Part shown: positions 54,760-63,041 of the stretch, in pieces | Layout: the number at the start of each line of letters is the position of its first letter | Numbering within the stretch: position 1 is the stretch's first letter | Assembly (NCBI RefSeq): GCF_900129755.1 | Contig: NZ_FQWT01000001.1 | Location: 682,001-746,000, forward strand | Source: Chryseobacterium oranimense | Lineage (GTDB): Bacteria > Bacteroidota > Bacteroidia > Flavobacteriales > Weeksellaceae | Reading direction: 5' to 3' | Length of the DNA stretch: 64,000 bases | The notes under the pieces: model-generated | Databases searched by the model: none | What the model saw: only the letters and a program-made list of their open reading frames with translations | Told to the model about the DNA's origin: nothing | Program-made: the position numbers and the translations under genes

Positions 54760-56703
54760 TTATCCTTTAAAATATTCTTCAAACAAAATATTTTCTGAAT
54801 TAGGAAGTTGCCACTTATTAATAAGAAACTCTAAAATCTTCCTACTTCTTTTCTCAATATCAGTTGTTTCCCAGCTATAATAATTTAAAAGTTCTTTTTC
54901 GGATTCATAGATAATATTATTATTATTGATAGCATTATTTATACGAATTTTGTGGGCATTGAAGTCTCTTAGTATTTGGCTATTATTTGACATAAATATA
55001 TTTCCTAAGGCATAAGAATATTTCCTTTTTTTTGCAACTCCCAAACGGTTGATGTCTTTATAGGAAGTTCTTATTTTCATCTCTTCTTCAGGATAAATCC
55101 TATTAACACTAATTTCTCGCTCTACCATATTTCCAGATAAATCTTCTTCATATTCTTTTAAAATAAAATGAATGCCATCCCAGGTATAAAAATAATTCCC
55201 AAGTGATAAATTACGGATTACCTCTTTCCATGTAAAATGTTTTACCCTATTTTTTAATAGTTGGTCTTTAAGAGAAATTCCAGATTCAGCTGCATTTCCG
55301 GTTCTAAAATATTTATTAATATCTCTAAAGGTAGCTTCCTGATTATAGTTAGTTTTATTACCATTTAGTAAAAAGCACATAATATTATGTCTCTCAGCAG
55401 CCCATAAAAATTGTTCTATAGTAAATAAGGTTTGTTCTTGTTCTTCGGAGATTACATCGTCTTCTTTTTGGGGTAACAGACGAACTAAAATTGCTAATAT
55501 CAGATTGAGCATATATCTACCGTAACCAAAGGGAAAGCTATTAAGCCTTAATAGAGATCTTTGAATATTAGAAGTGTAATGATATCTAAAGTCTGGATCC
55601 TGATCTACTTCGTATGGATTGTAGATGAAATACCACAATATGACGGATTCTTTCATACAGTTTAACCATTTTCGAAGCTCTATAGGATTCATCATATATT
55701 GATTATTATGAATATTCATTAAATCAAAATCTTTTTCAAATAGAATTTTTTGGTAAGACTTAAAATCACTAGCTACCATTTTTTCGTTGGAAAAATATAG
55801 CAGCCAAAAAGCTTTTAGAAAGGCATCGTCGTCCATCATTTTTTTAGGATTAGGATTTCGTCCAAGCCATTTATAGATTTCAAGCCATGTCTTATTGATA
55901 GAGTTTCGTTTGGCTAGTATTTGTGTTTTACCAAAATTTTGTTTTGACACAAGGTATAAAACTCTGTTCTTAAATCGTTCAAGTCCAGATAGCTGTTTGC
56001 CTCTAAAGTTCAGGGTCTCGAAAACCATAGAGATATCAAGATTACTTCCTGCTGTTTCACTAAGGTTGAGCACTGAAAAAAGTAAGCGTTCAGTAATTTT
56101 TGTAATGAGATCTTTAACGTTATTTTGTGACCATCCTTCTAATTTTTGTTGAAAAAATCCCTTAGCAAAATCTAAATTATAAGTGTAAAGAGTCTCTACA
56201 TCTTCTATACCATAGGATTCATCTTCAAATATTTCTCTGATTAAATAATTGTGAGAGGGTACATCTACATGATATCCAAATAAATATTTGTTTCCTAAAT
56301 TATTTATAAAAAAATATTCTTCAGTTATTTTCTGTTGATGCTCAGATTCTTTAAGCTTTTGACATAATTGAGAAAGCAAAATTAATATAGTTGTTAAGCG
56401 TTGCTGTCCGTCTACTAAATTATAAGCTTGATAATATTTCTCATTAAGCTTTACTTGCTTGTTTTCATAATCAATCAAATTTTCAAATCCTTCCTTGGAT
56501 AAATTTTCAAAATCGTAATCTGAAAAATTATTGATAGTAAGTATTCCTGTAAAATGATAAGCATTATTCTGCAAGTGGACATTTGAAAGATCTGCCCAAA
56601 GATCATCTAATTGAGCCTCTTCCCATGAGTAGCCTCGTTGATAGTCAGGAATACGAAATATTTTGTTATGGAATATCTGTTTAAATGGTAATATTTCAGA
56701 CAT
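54760..56703 (-). CDS. DUF262 protein with degenerate HNH domain (GmrSD-like)
   Basis: 647 residues. DUF262 is intact: FRIPDYQRGYSWEEAQLDDLW, YNLVDGQQRLTTILIL and FETLNFRGKQLSGLERFKNRVL. In the C-terminal DUF1524-like part the His-bearing segment of an HNH nuclease reads VNRIYPEE where the sister protein at 40173-42248 has IEHILPQN; the later SYALGNIFMSNNS is retained. The nuclease may therefore be inactive, or cut by another means. Local base use is AT-richer than the housekeeping genes. It sits beside a tyrosine recombinase and a methyltransferase operon, so a defence or mobile-island role is likely. Confidence 0.78.
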   Translation of the reverse strand: MSEILPFKQIFHNKIFRIPDYQRGYSWEEAQLDDLWADLSNVHLQNNAYHFTGILTINNFSDYDFENLSKEGFENLIDYENKQVKLNEKYYQAYNLVDGQQRLTTILILLSQLCQKLKESEHQQKITEEYFFINNLGNKYLFGYHVDVPSHNYLIREIFEDESYGIEDVETLYTYNLDFAKGFFQQKLEGWSQNNVKDLITKITERLLFSVLNLSETAGSNLDISMVFETLNFRGKQLSGLERFKNRVLYLVSKQNFGKTQILAKRNSINKTWLEIYKWLGRNPNPKKMMDDDAFLKAFWLLYFSNEKMVASDFKSYQKILFEKDFDLMNIHNNQYMMNPIELRKWLNCMKESVILWYFIYNPYEVDQDPDFRYHYTSNIQRSLLRLNSFPFGYGRYMLNLILAILVRLLPQKEDDVISEEQEQTLFTIEQFLWAAERHNIMCFLLNGNKTNYNQEATFRDINKYFRTGNAAESGISLKDQLLKNRVKHFTWKEVIRNLSLGNYFYTWDGIHFILKEYEEDLSGNMVEREISVNRIYPEEEMKIRTSYKDINRLGVAKKRKYSYALGNIFMSNNSQILRDFNAHKIRINNAINNNNIIYESEKELLNYYSWETTDIEKRSRKILEFLINKWQLPNSENILFEEYFKG

Positions 56704-56912
56704 TATTTTTAGTTTATGTGGTTATTGTTTTTAATTTACTATTGCTAATCACTATAGTAGCATGTTAAAATTATAAGCTAATTACAACTAAGATAAAAAT
56801 AAGAAAAATTGCTTTATTATATTATGGTTTACCGTAATTGAATAATAAGATAGGCTTAAGTTTTTATGCAATAATTTTTTATTAAACTTTATTTTTTATA
56901 TGGAATCATAAA

Positions 56913-58073
56913 TTATATTTTATCCCATTTTCCCATTTCTTTTATTTTAACATTATCAACAATTTTTGCATAAACTTGTGTTGTCCGAATATTTGTATGT
57001 CCTAACAATTTGCTTACTACTTCTATGGGAATGCCTAATGAAATTGATACTGTTGCAAAAGTATGTCTTGCCACATGGCATGTAAGTTTTTTATTTAATT
57101 CTAATGTAGTTCCAATTTTTTTCAAAACTCTATTGGTTACTTTATTACAATATACTTTGAAAATGTAATTTTCACTAAAGGGCTTTTCGGGGATAAAGCT
57201 TTTTGCTTTTTTACTGAGAGGAATATTTACTAAGTATCCTGTTTTGTGCATTCTGAGATGTATAGAGTCATTAATTATAGAATCCTCTGAGAAACTCTTT
57301 AAATCAGAATACCGAAGTCCTGTATAACAGGCGAATAAAAAATAACTAAGAATTTCCTTTTGTATTGGTTCAGAAAAATCATCTTTTAAATAATATTCGG
57401 TAAGTTTATTTAGCTCTTCAATTGAGAGAAAATCTCTCTTTCCATCAACTTTTTTTATTGAAGTATATTGAAATGGATTTGTTTTTATATATCCAAAACG
57501 AATAGAAATATTAATGAATGTTCGTAATACCCTCAAACTTTTACTTGCTGTATTCTCATTATTTCCGAGGGTATAAAGCATGTATTGTTTATAGTCATTA
57601 ATAAATTTCTCATTAATATCTGAAAAATAAATTTCACTTTTAAATTTAAGGATCTTGGTAATCTGAGATTTATATCCAAACCAGGTTTCTGATTTGAATT
57701 TAGCTTTGTTTTCTTCCAAATAACCTAAAATATAATCTGTGAAACTTTTTTCATCAGAATTATGATTCAATGATAGTAATCGTTCTTTAAACTGGGTTAA
57801 GGTTAGTGGAAATTCTTCATTGATAAAATTGTTAACCAATAATTTAATAGACTTTTTATCTATTGCCTCTAAAATCATATTATACCTTTCATGATTTTTA
57901 TTTTGAGTTTTGACTCTTTGATTTCTCAAGGACCAGTCTCGTAAAGGGATTGTAACAGGGGTGGCCGTTTCTATTTTTTTTCCTTTCAAAAATGCTCTTA
58001 AATAGATTGGATATAAACCTTGCTTGTTTTTTTCTCTTTTTTGTACAAACCGATAGCTTATCTGTATGCTCAT
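56913..58073 (-). CDS. Tyrosine recombinase, probable invertase of the adjacent methyltransferase cassette
   Basis: 386 residues with the Bacteroidota integrase layout: an arm-binding start (KREKNKQGLYPIYLRAF), a SAM-like core-binding domain (about 100-200), and the catalytic domain with Arg in CYTGLRYSDLKS, His-x-x-Arg in CHVARHTFATV, LLGHTNIRTTQVY for the second His and the nucleophile Tyr. All catalytic positions are visible. It ends 97 bp from one 80-bp inverted repeat of the methyltransferase cassette, reading away from it. By position it should carry out the inversion; alternatively it is the integrase of a mobile element. Confidence 0.85.
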   Translation of the reverse strand: MSIQISYRFVQKREKNKQGLYPIYLRAFLKGKKIETATPVTIPLRDWSLRNQRVKTQNKNHERYNMILEAIDKKSIKLLVNNFINEEFPLTLTQFKERLLSLNHNSDEKSFTDYILGYLEENKAKFKSETWFGYKSQITKILKFKSEIYFSDINEKFINDYKQYMLYTLGNNENTASKSLRVLRTFINISIRFGYIKTNPFQYTSIKKVDGKRDFLSIEELNKLTEYYLKDDFSEPIQKEILSYFLFACYTGLRYSDLKSFSEDSIINDSIHLRMHKTGYLVNIPLSKKAKSFIPEKPFSENYIFKVYCNKVTNRVLKKIGTTLELNKKLTCHVARHTFATVSISLGIPIEVVSKLLGHTNIRTTQVYAKIVDNVKIKEMGKWDKI

Positions 58074-58164
58074 AGTTACTGAAGTATTTGTGAAGTGAAT
58101 TTATTCATAATCTGCGAAGAGATAATTTTAAAATGATAAAAATCAGCAGATATTAAGGCAAATT

Positions 58165-59244
58165 ATGGAGATTGGAAAACCTATGCCTCTTGCATCAAAT
58201 AAAGGGAAAAGTTTTCAAGGGAGTATTGTGCTTGGTAAAGGGTTTGTTTTGACCTCGAAAGAGGCTTTAGATTTAATTGAGAAGGATCCGAGAAATAAAG
58301 AAGTTTTATTTCCATACTTAAATGGGGAGGACCTTAATAACGATCCTAATCAAGAGCCCTCCCGCTGGGTCATTAACTTTTTCGATTGGTCGGAAGAAAA
58401 GGCCCGTACTTATCCCGATTGCTTTGATATAGTAGAAAGATCCGTGAAACCTGAGCGATTAATACAGAAGGATAAAGGAGGTAAAGAAAAATGGTGGCAG
58501 TTTTTAAGACCAAGAAAAGAACTTTACAATGCCATATCTGAGTTAGACCAGGTAATGGTGATAAATAATCACACAAGACATCATGTTTTTGCTTTTTATT
58601 CTAAAAATATTGTTTATTCGCATGCGTTAACTGTAATTACAATTGATAGTCTCTCATATTATTCTATAATGACATCTCAAATTATGAATGAATGGGCTTG
58701 GCATAAGGGTTCTACGATGGGAACATCTACATTGAGATATACATCATCTCAGATATTTGAAACTTTTCCTTTCCCACCAAATATTTCAGAGAGTGAGAAT
58801 AATTTTTTAAAGAAATTAGGTGAAGAGTATCTAGCAATTCAGAGAAATATAATGAAATCAATGAATCTGGGATTGACTAAGATATATAACTTTTTTCATA
58901 ATAAGGACTTAAGGGTAGATGAAAATACTTCGGTGGATAATTATAATGATATTTTGAGATTACGCAATTTACAGGTTAAATTGGATATCGCTGTTTTGAA
59001 TTTGTTTGGCTGGTCTGATATAAATCCTAATCATAATTTTTATGATATAGAATATTTACCAGAAAATGATAGGACACGTTTTTCTATTCATCCGGAAGCA
59101 CGTAAAGAGATCCTAAAACGTTTGCTCTCACTCAACCATCAACGTTACAATGAGGAAGTATCTGAAAATTCAAAAAATATTAAAACTAAACATAAAAAGA
59201 CAGGTAATCAAAAGAAAGAAGCCAATTTCCCGAAGTTATTTTAA
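58165..59244 (+). CDS. Silent alternative C-terminal specificity cassette of the methyltransferase
   Basis: A frame of 359 codons from ATG 58165. Its first 80 bp after the ATG (from 58171) are identical, inverted, to methyltransferase codons beginning at residue 882. It encodes a diverged copy of that protein's tail: conserved flanks (KDPRNKEVLFPYLNGEDLNND, SRWVINFFDW, HPEARKEILKRLL) surround a divergent centre, as in a target-recognition domain. There is no methyltransferase catalytic domain and no promoter recognised upstream. Inversion of 58171-60395 would join it in frame to the upstream 881 residues, giving a 1238-residue protein. Its stop overlaps the opposing gene's stop. Confidence 0.88.
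   Translation: MEIGKPMPLASNKGKSFQGSIVLGKGFVLTSKEALDLIEKDPRNKEVLFPYLNGEDLNNDPNQEPSRWVINFFDWSEEKARTYPDCFDIVERSVKPERLIQKDKGGKEKWWQFLRPRKELYNAISELDQVMVINNHTRHHVFAFYSKNIVYSHALTVITIDSLSYYSIMTSQIMNEWAWHKGSTMGTSTLRYTSSQIFETFPFPPNISESENNFLKKLGEEYLAIQRNIMKSMNLGLTKIYNFFHNKDLRVDENTSVDNYNDILRLRNLQVKLDIAVLNLFGWSDINPNHNFYDIEYLPENDRTRFSIHPEARKEILKRLLSLNHQRYNEEVSENSKNIKTKHKKTGNQKKEANFPKLF
58171..58250 (+). repeat. 80-bp inverted repeat, left arm (invertible cassette boundary)
   Basis: Identical to the reverse complement of 60316-60395 over 80 bp; mismatches begin at once on both sides. It encodes IGKPMPLASNKGKSFQGSI and following residues in the same frame in both copies. Confidence 0.95.
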
Positions 59245-62200
59245 TCTTCGGGAAATAAAGTATTATTTGAATTTATAGAATCAAACTTTGGGCTCTGTCT
59301 ACCGACGGTTTTATCAAAAAAGTTTACTTTTGATTGTCCATTAAATTGCTTTAAGTTTAATAACAATAACCTTTTTAGGATTTCTTTTCTTGTATCTGGA
59401 TGAATTGTAAATCGAATATTATCATTTCCTGGTAAATGTTCTAATGTATAAAAATCATGTTTTAATTTAAGGTCATTCCATCCATAAAAGGACAACACTA
59501 AATTATCCAAATGAGACTGCAAACGTCTCAGTTCGTTTATACTATTTGCTATTTCATAATAGTCAACATCATTATATTTTTGTAGATGTTTTTTCAACCA
59601 CACATTAGTACCATCATTCAAATTTCTATCATGAAAAAAATTATAGATCTTTGTTAAACCAACTTTAATTCGATTCATTATTTCTTTGCGTACGGAAAAA
59701 TATGACTTAGCTAATATTTCAAAATTGCTTTTTGCCGTATCAGCTATTATTGGCAATGGAAAGGTTTCGAATACATCTGATGGAGTGTAACGAGTATCAG
59801 ACTTTAAGGCAGAAGCATATTTTTGTACCCAAGATTGATGTATAGAATTCTGTAATAAGCCAAACGTTAAATAATCATCAAATGTAAGTACAATACACAT
59901 CATAGAAATAACCTGGCTCTTAGGCACAAAAGTAAAGGCTAAAGTTTTACTTACTTGTGCAATCACCATTACCTGGTCTAACTCAGATATGGCATTGTAA
60001 AGAGCAGGTCTTTTCTCACCATATATCCACCACTTTTGAGGTAAGGGTTTTCTTAATGCATATATTCCGATAATTTCATTATCATCATTATCTCTTTTCC
60101 ATCGTTGTCTTTCTGGTTTAACTAACCTCTCTATGATTTCATAACAATCAGGATAAGTCTTTGCTTTCTCTTCATCCCAATCAAAGAAATTAATAACCCA
60201 TCTGGATGGTTTTTGTTCTGGATCATTATTCAAATCGTCACCATTTAAGTATGGGAAAAGTACATCTTTGTTACGTGGATCTTTTTTTATGAGTTTTTCT
60301 GCTTCTTCAGGAGATAAAACAAACCCTTTACCAAGCACAATACTCCCTTGAAAACTTTTCCCTTTATTTGATGCAAGAGGCATAGGTTTTCCAATAACTT
60401 CGGAATCATCTAAATAAGAAGTTATTCTTTCTACGGTCTTATTGTCTAAAATAATTTTATTTTTCCATTCGCCTTTATGAATGGTAATTAATGAAACTTC
60501 TACTGCAGCCTGACCTGGCCACTTCATTGAACGAATAGCATGGTTAATCACTCCATTACTTGAACAGATGACGTCCAAACCTCCTTCTCGGGCGGAACCT
60601 TGTGCAATAGTATTGGTAGAAATTAAAGATTGGAAGCCATTGATTTTAATAACATCAAAGATTCTTCTGAAAAAATAAGTTACTAAATCTACTGCGCCAA
60701 TCGGTCGATATGTATATTTTATATATTCAAGGAAATTAGTTCCATAATTTCCACTTAACTTTTGTCCACCTAAAAATGGTGGATTTCCTAAAATACAGTC
60801 AAATCCTCCATTTTGGAAAACTTCCGGGAATTCTAAAAACCAATGAAAGAATTTCTTCTGTTCAGCAATCACCATACTAGCTCCACGATCTAAGATTTGC
60901 GCACCGGAATTAAGATAAGTTTTATATTGACTATATGTTGTTAGTTTGTCTTTATTTTCTGCTGTTTTGGGAATGAAAAATTGTGCAACTTGCAAATCAG
61001 CCAGTTGTTTTAGTCTATACCATTTCTTGCCATTGGTTAAATCATAATATATTTTGGATTTTTGTGCAATCTGTTCAGAAGTATGCTCTGGCAATTGATT
61101 GAATTGTTCCATCGATTTTTGTATATCTGCAAAATCAGTATCTGCTGTATTTAAATCAAATAATTCGCTTATTTGAAGTTTACGTTCTGTATCATTACGT
61201 TTTTTAAAAGCAGATGCTATTGCCTTATCATCGCCTGCTAAAGCTTTAAATGCTTCACTGGCAATCCCATCGTGAAGATTTTCATAGCGGGCCAATCCTA
61301 TAATTGCATTTCCATTTTTGATATGGTGATCTAAAAAGTTTAATGGTTCACCTGGGTCATGAGCTTCCAACCATAGAGCTACTTTACAAAGTTCTACAGC
61401 CAATGGATTTAAATCAACCCCGTAAATACAATTTTTAATGGCATCCCTAATTGCAGTTCGAAGAACAGAAGGTGTTGGCTGGTCTTCATTACTTCGTAAG
61501 CGTGCTAATTCGAATCCAATTTTTCTGGCGGCAGAAAGTAAAATATGTCCGCTTCCGCAGGCAACATCACATACTGTAATGCTTAATAATGCTTTTTCTG
61601 GATCGGCTTCTTTAAGTTTGCTTTCTATGATATGATCTAATGAATGAGCAATAAGAGGTTTTACAAGTTCTTCTGGAGTGTAGTGTGATCCTGATGCTGA
61701 TCGATCATTTCCTTGTTTAAATCTGAATTCTCCATTTTCTACTACAGGCTCAAATTCTAGTAGTCCTTCATACACAGAACCAAATTCTTCTACATCCAGA
61801 TCGGCATAGTTTACCCGAATGGTTTGTTGGTTTTCATTCTCGAAAGTAACTAAGTATTTAAAAACATTGAGTACATATTTATTGTTTAGTATCGTTTTTT
61901 CAATACTACCGATTGCATTTTGGTTAAAAATACCAGACCCAAGAGCATCAATTCCCAATTCTTTACCATAATGGCTATCTTCAAAAAGTCTAAATGTAGT
62001 TAACAATGACTGCCACAAATCTGTTTTTTTCGGATCAATATAAAGTGATTTACTAACAAGATAAGTGAGACGTTGGATACTGTAATATTGGTAGTAAATA
62101 TCTTTAAGTTTCTTTTCACTCTCTGTAAGATTTTCTTTATAAATAAGATTTCGTTCTTCTATGACTAAAAGAAACAAGATACGATACACTGAACGCAAGA

Positions 62201-63038
62201 TATGCAGATAATATTCTTTTGCAGATAATTTTTCTTCTTCAATAGCATTTCTCAGTTCAAAATTTTCTGGCTGCGAAAGTAATCCGTTTGCTAAAGCTAT
62301 TATAGACTGTTCTACGGCTAAACTTAATCGCTCGCGAATACGAGACCCAGACGCTAAGGCTTCATTATGATAAAATTCTAGGATGGAATCTTTTCCATCT
62401 TCTTTTTTATCACTAATACGAGATGAGTGAAGTAATCGATAAAAAATTGCAAACTCTGCATAATGCCCTTCTTCCATCATTTGCTCAAGATTGAATTCAA
62501 GATAACTTAATCTTGAAAGCCTTGTGGCATCACGGAGTACACGGAAATGGTTCCCATTGGTTACAAACCCATAAATATGTTCGGTAGAATTGATATATTC
62601 CTGGATTAATGAATGTGGTGAAAGTCTTGGTCCATTTTCTGCCTTTTTATCCATGGATTGCTCACTACCAACAATATGTATTGGGAAGTCATCTTTATTA
62701 GAGGCTCTATAAGATACAGCAAAAGATTTTCCGTTAACAATTTCTGCATTAGAAAGGGAGACTTGATATCCTAAAAGGTTAAGAAGAGGGACAATCCAAT
62801 ATTTTCGTGTCTCTGAAATTCCTTTATCTGTCCCAGAAAAAGCATTCTTTTTTTGTTTAAAAATTTGCCAATGAGTATTTAGCAAGCTCCAGGCATTGCT
62901 TATTTCATCTCGGACCTGTTCATTTGGCTTTAAACCAAAATCTTGTGGTTTTTGGAAGCTGATATCATCCTGGCGTATTTTTTCCAGGATTTCACTTGTG
63001 AATATATTTCCTTGTATATTTATTGTTGTTAGTTTCAT
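59241..63038 (-). CDS. Adenine-specific DNA methyltransferase (Eco57I/PglX/DrmMI type) with switchable C-terminus
   Basis: 1265 residues. SAM motif I is TVCDVACGSGHILLSAAR (about residue 490) and the amino-methyltransferase motif IV is GNPPFLGG (about 750), as in N6-adenine enzymes. The N-terminal 250 residues resemble the nuclease-like region of type IIG enzymes (LIQEYINSTEHIYGFVTNGNHFRVLRD) but lack an evident D-ExK set, so nuclease activity is doubtful. Residues 882-1265 are the specificity part inside the invertible segment; the alternative tail is 27 residues shorter. Its start is 3 bp from the helicase gene stop, so the two are an operon. It probably marks host DNA for a phage-defence system. 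Confidence 0.87.
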   Translation of the reverse strand: MKLTTINIQGNIFTSEILEKIRQDDISFQKPQDFGLKPNEQVRDEISNAWSLLNTHWQIFKQKKNAFSGTDKGISETRKYWIVPLLNLLGYQVSLSNAEIVNGKSFAVSYRASNKDDFPIHIVGSEQSMDKKAENGPRLSPHSLIQEYINSTEHIYGFVTNGNHFRVLRDATRLSRLSYLEFNLEQMMEEGHYAEFAIFYRLLHSSRISDKKEDGKDSILEFYHNEALASGSRIRERLSLAVEQSIIALANGLLSQPENFELRNAIEEEKLSAKEYYLHILRSVYRILFLLVIEERNLIYKENLTESEKKLKDIYYQYYSIQRLTYLVSKSLYIDPKKTDLWQSLLTTFRLFEDSHYGKELGIDALGSGIFNQNAIGSIEKTILNNKYVLNVFKYLVTFENENQQTIRVNYADLDVEEFGSVYEGLLEFEPVVENGEFRFKQGNDRSASGSHYTPEELVKPLIAHSLDHIIESKLKEADPEKALLSITVCDVACGSGHILLSAARKIGFELARLRSNEDQPTPSVLRTAIRDAIKNCIYGVDLNPLAVELCKVALWLEAHDPGEPLNFLDHHIKNGNAIIGLARYENLHDGIASEAFKALAGDDKAIASAFKKRNDTERKLQISELFDLNTADTDFADIQKSMEQFNQLPEHTSEQIAQKSKIYYDLTNGKKWYRLKQLADLQVAQFFIPKTAENKDKLTTYSQYKTYLNSGAQILDRGASMVIAEQKKFFHWFLEFPEVFQNGGFDCILGNPPFLGGQKLSGNYGTNFLEYIKYTYRPIGAVDLVTYFFRRIFDVIKINGFQSLISTNTIAQGSAREGGLDVICSSNGVINHAIRSMKWPGQAAVEVSLITIHKGEWKNKIILDNKTVERITSYLDDSEVIGKPMPLASNKGKSFQGSIVLGKGFVLSPEEAEKLIKKDPRNKDVLFPYLNGDDLNNDPEQKPSRWVINFFDWDEEKAKTYPDCYEIIERLVKPERQRWKRDNDDNEIIGIYALRKPLPQKWWIYGEKRPALYNAISELDQVMVIAQVSKTLAFTFVPKSQVISMMCIVLTFDDYLTFGLLQNSIHQSWVQKYASALKSDTRYTPSDVFETFPLPIIADTAKSNFEILAKSYFSVRKEIMNRIKVGLTKIYNFFHDRNLNDGTNVWLKKHLQKYNDVDYYEIANSINELRRLQSHLDNLVLSFYGWNDLKLKHDFYTLEHLPGNDNIRFTIHPDTRKEILKRLLLLNLKQFNGQSKVNFFDKTVGRQSPKFDSINSNNTLFPED
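60316..60395 (-). repeat. 80-bp inverted repeat, right arm (inside the methyltransferase gene)
   Basis: Reverse complement of 58171-58250, perfect over 80 bp. It falls at the junction between the catalytic region and the specificity tail of the methyltransferase, at residue 882. Confidence 0.95.
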
Positions 63039-63041
63039 GGT

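Larger units (their letters stand above)
58171..60395. other. Invertible DNA segment carrying two alternative methyltransferase tails
   Basis: Perfect 80-bp inverted repeats bound 2225 bp that hold two tail-coding sequences meeting stop to stop at 59241-59244. Either can be fused to the fixed part of the methyltransferase at 60396 by inversion, switching the C-terminal specificity region. A tyrosine recombinase gene adjoins the left arm. The structure is seen directly; that it inverts in living cells is inference. Confidence 0.85.

Noticed and set aside
58165..59244. Independent gene for a small restriction or methyltransferase protein
   Set aside because: It lacks any catalytic motif, begins 6 bp before the inverted repeat, and is homologous only to the tail of the neighbouring methyltransferase; it is a silent cassette.
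59241..63038. BREX PglX as the firm identity of the methyltransferase
   Set aside because: No brxA, brxB, brxC or pglZ gene is visible in the window; the preceding helicase tail fits DrmD better, so the identity is left open.
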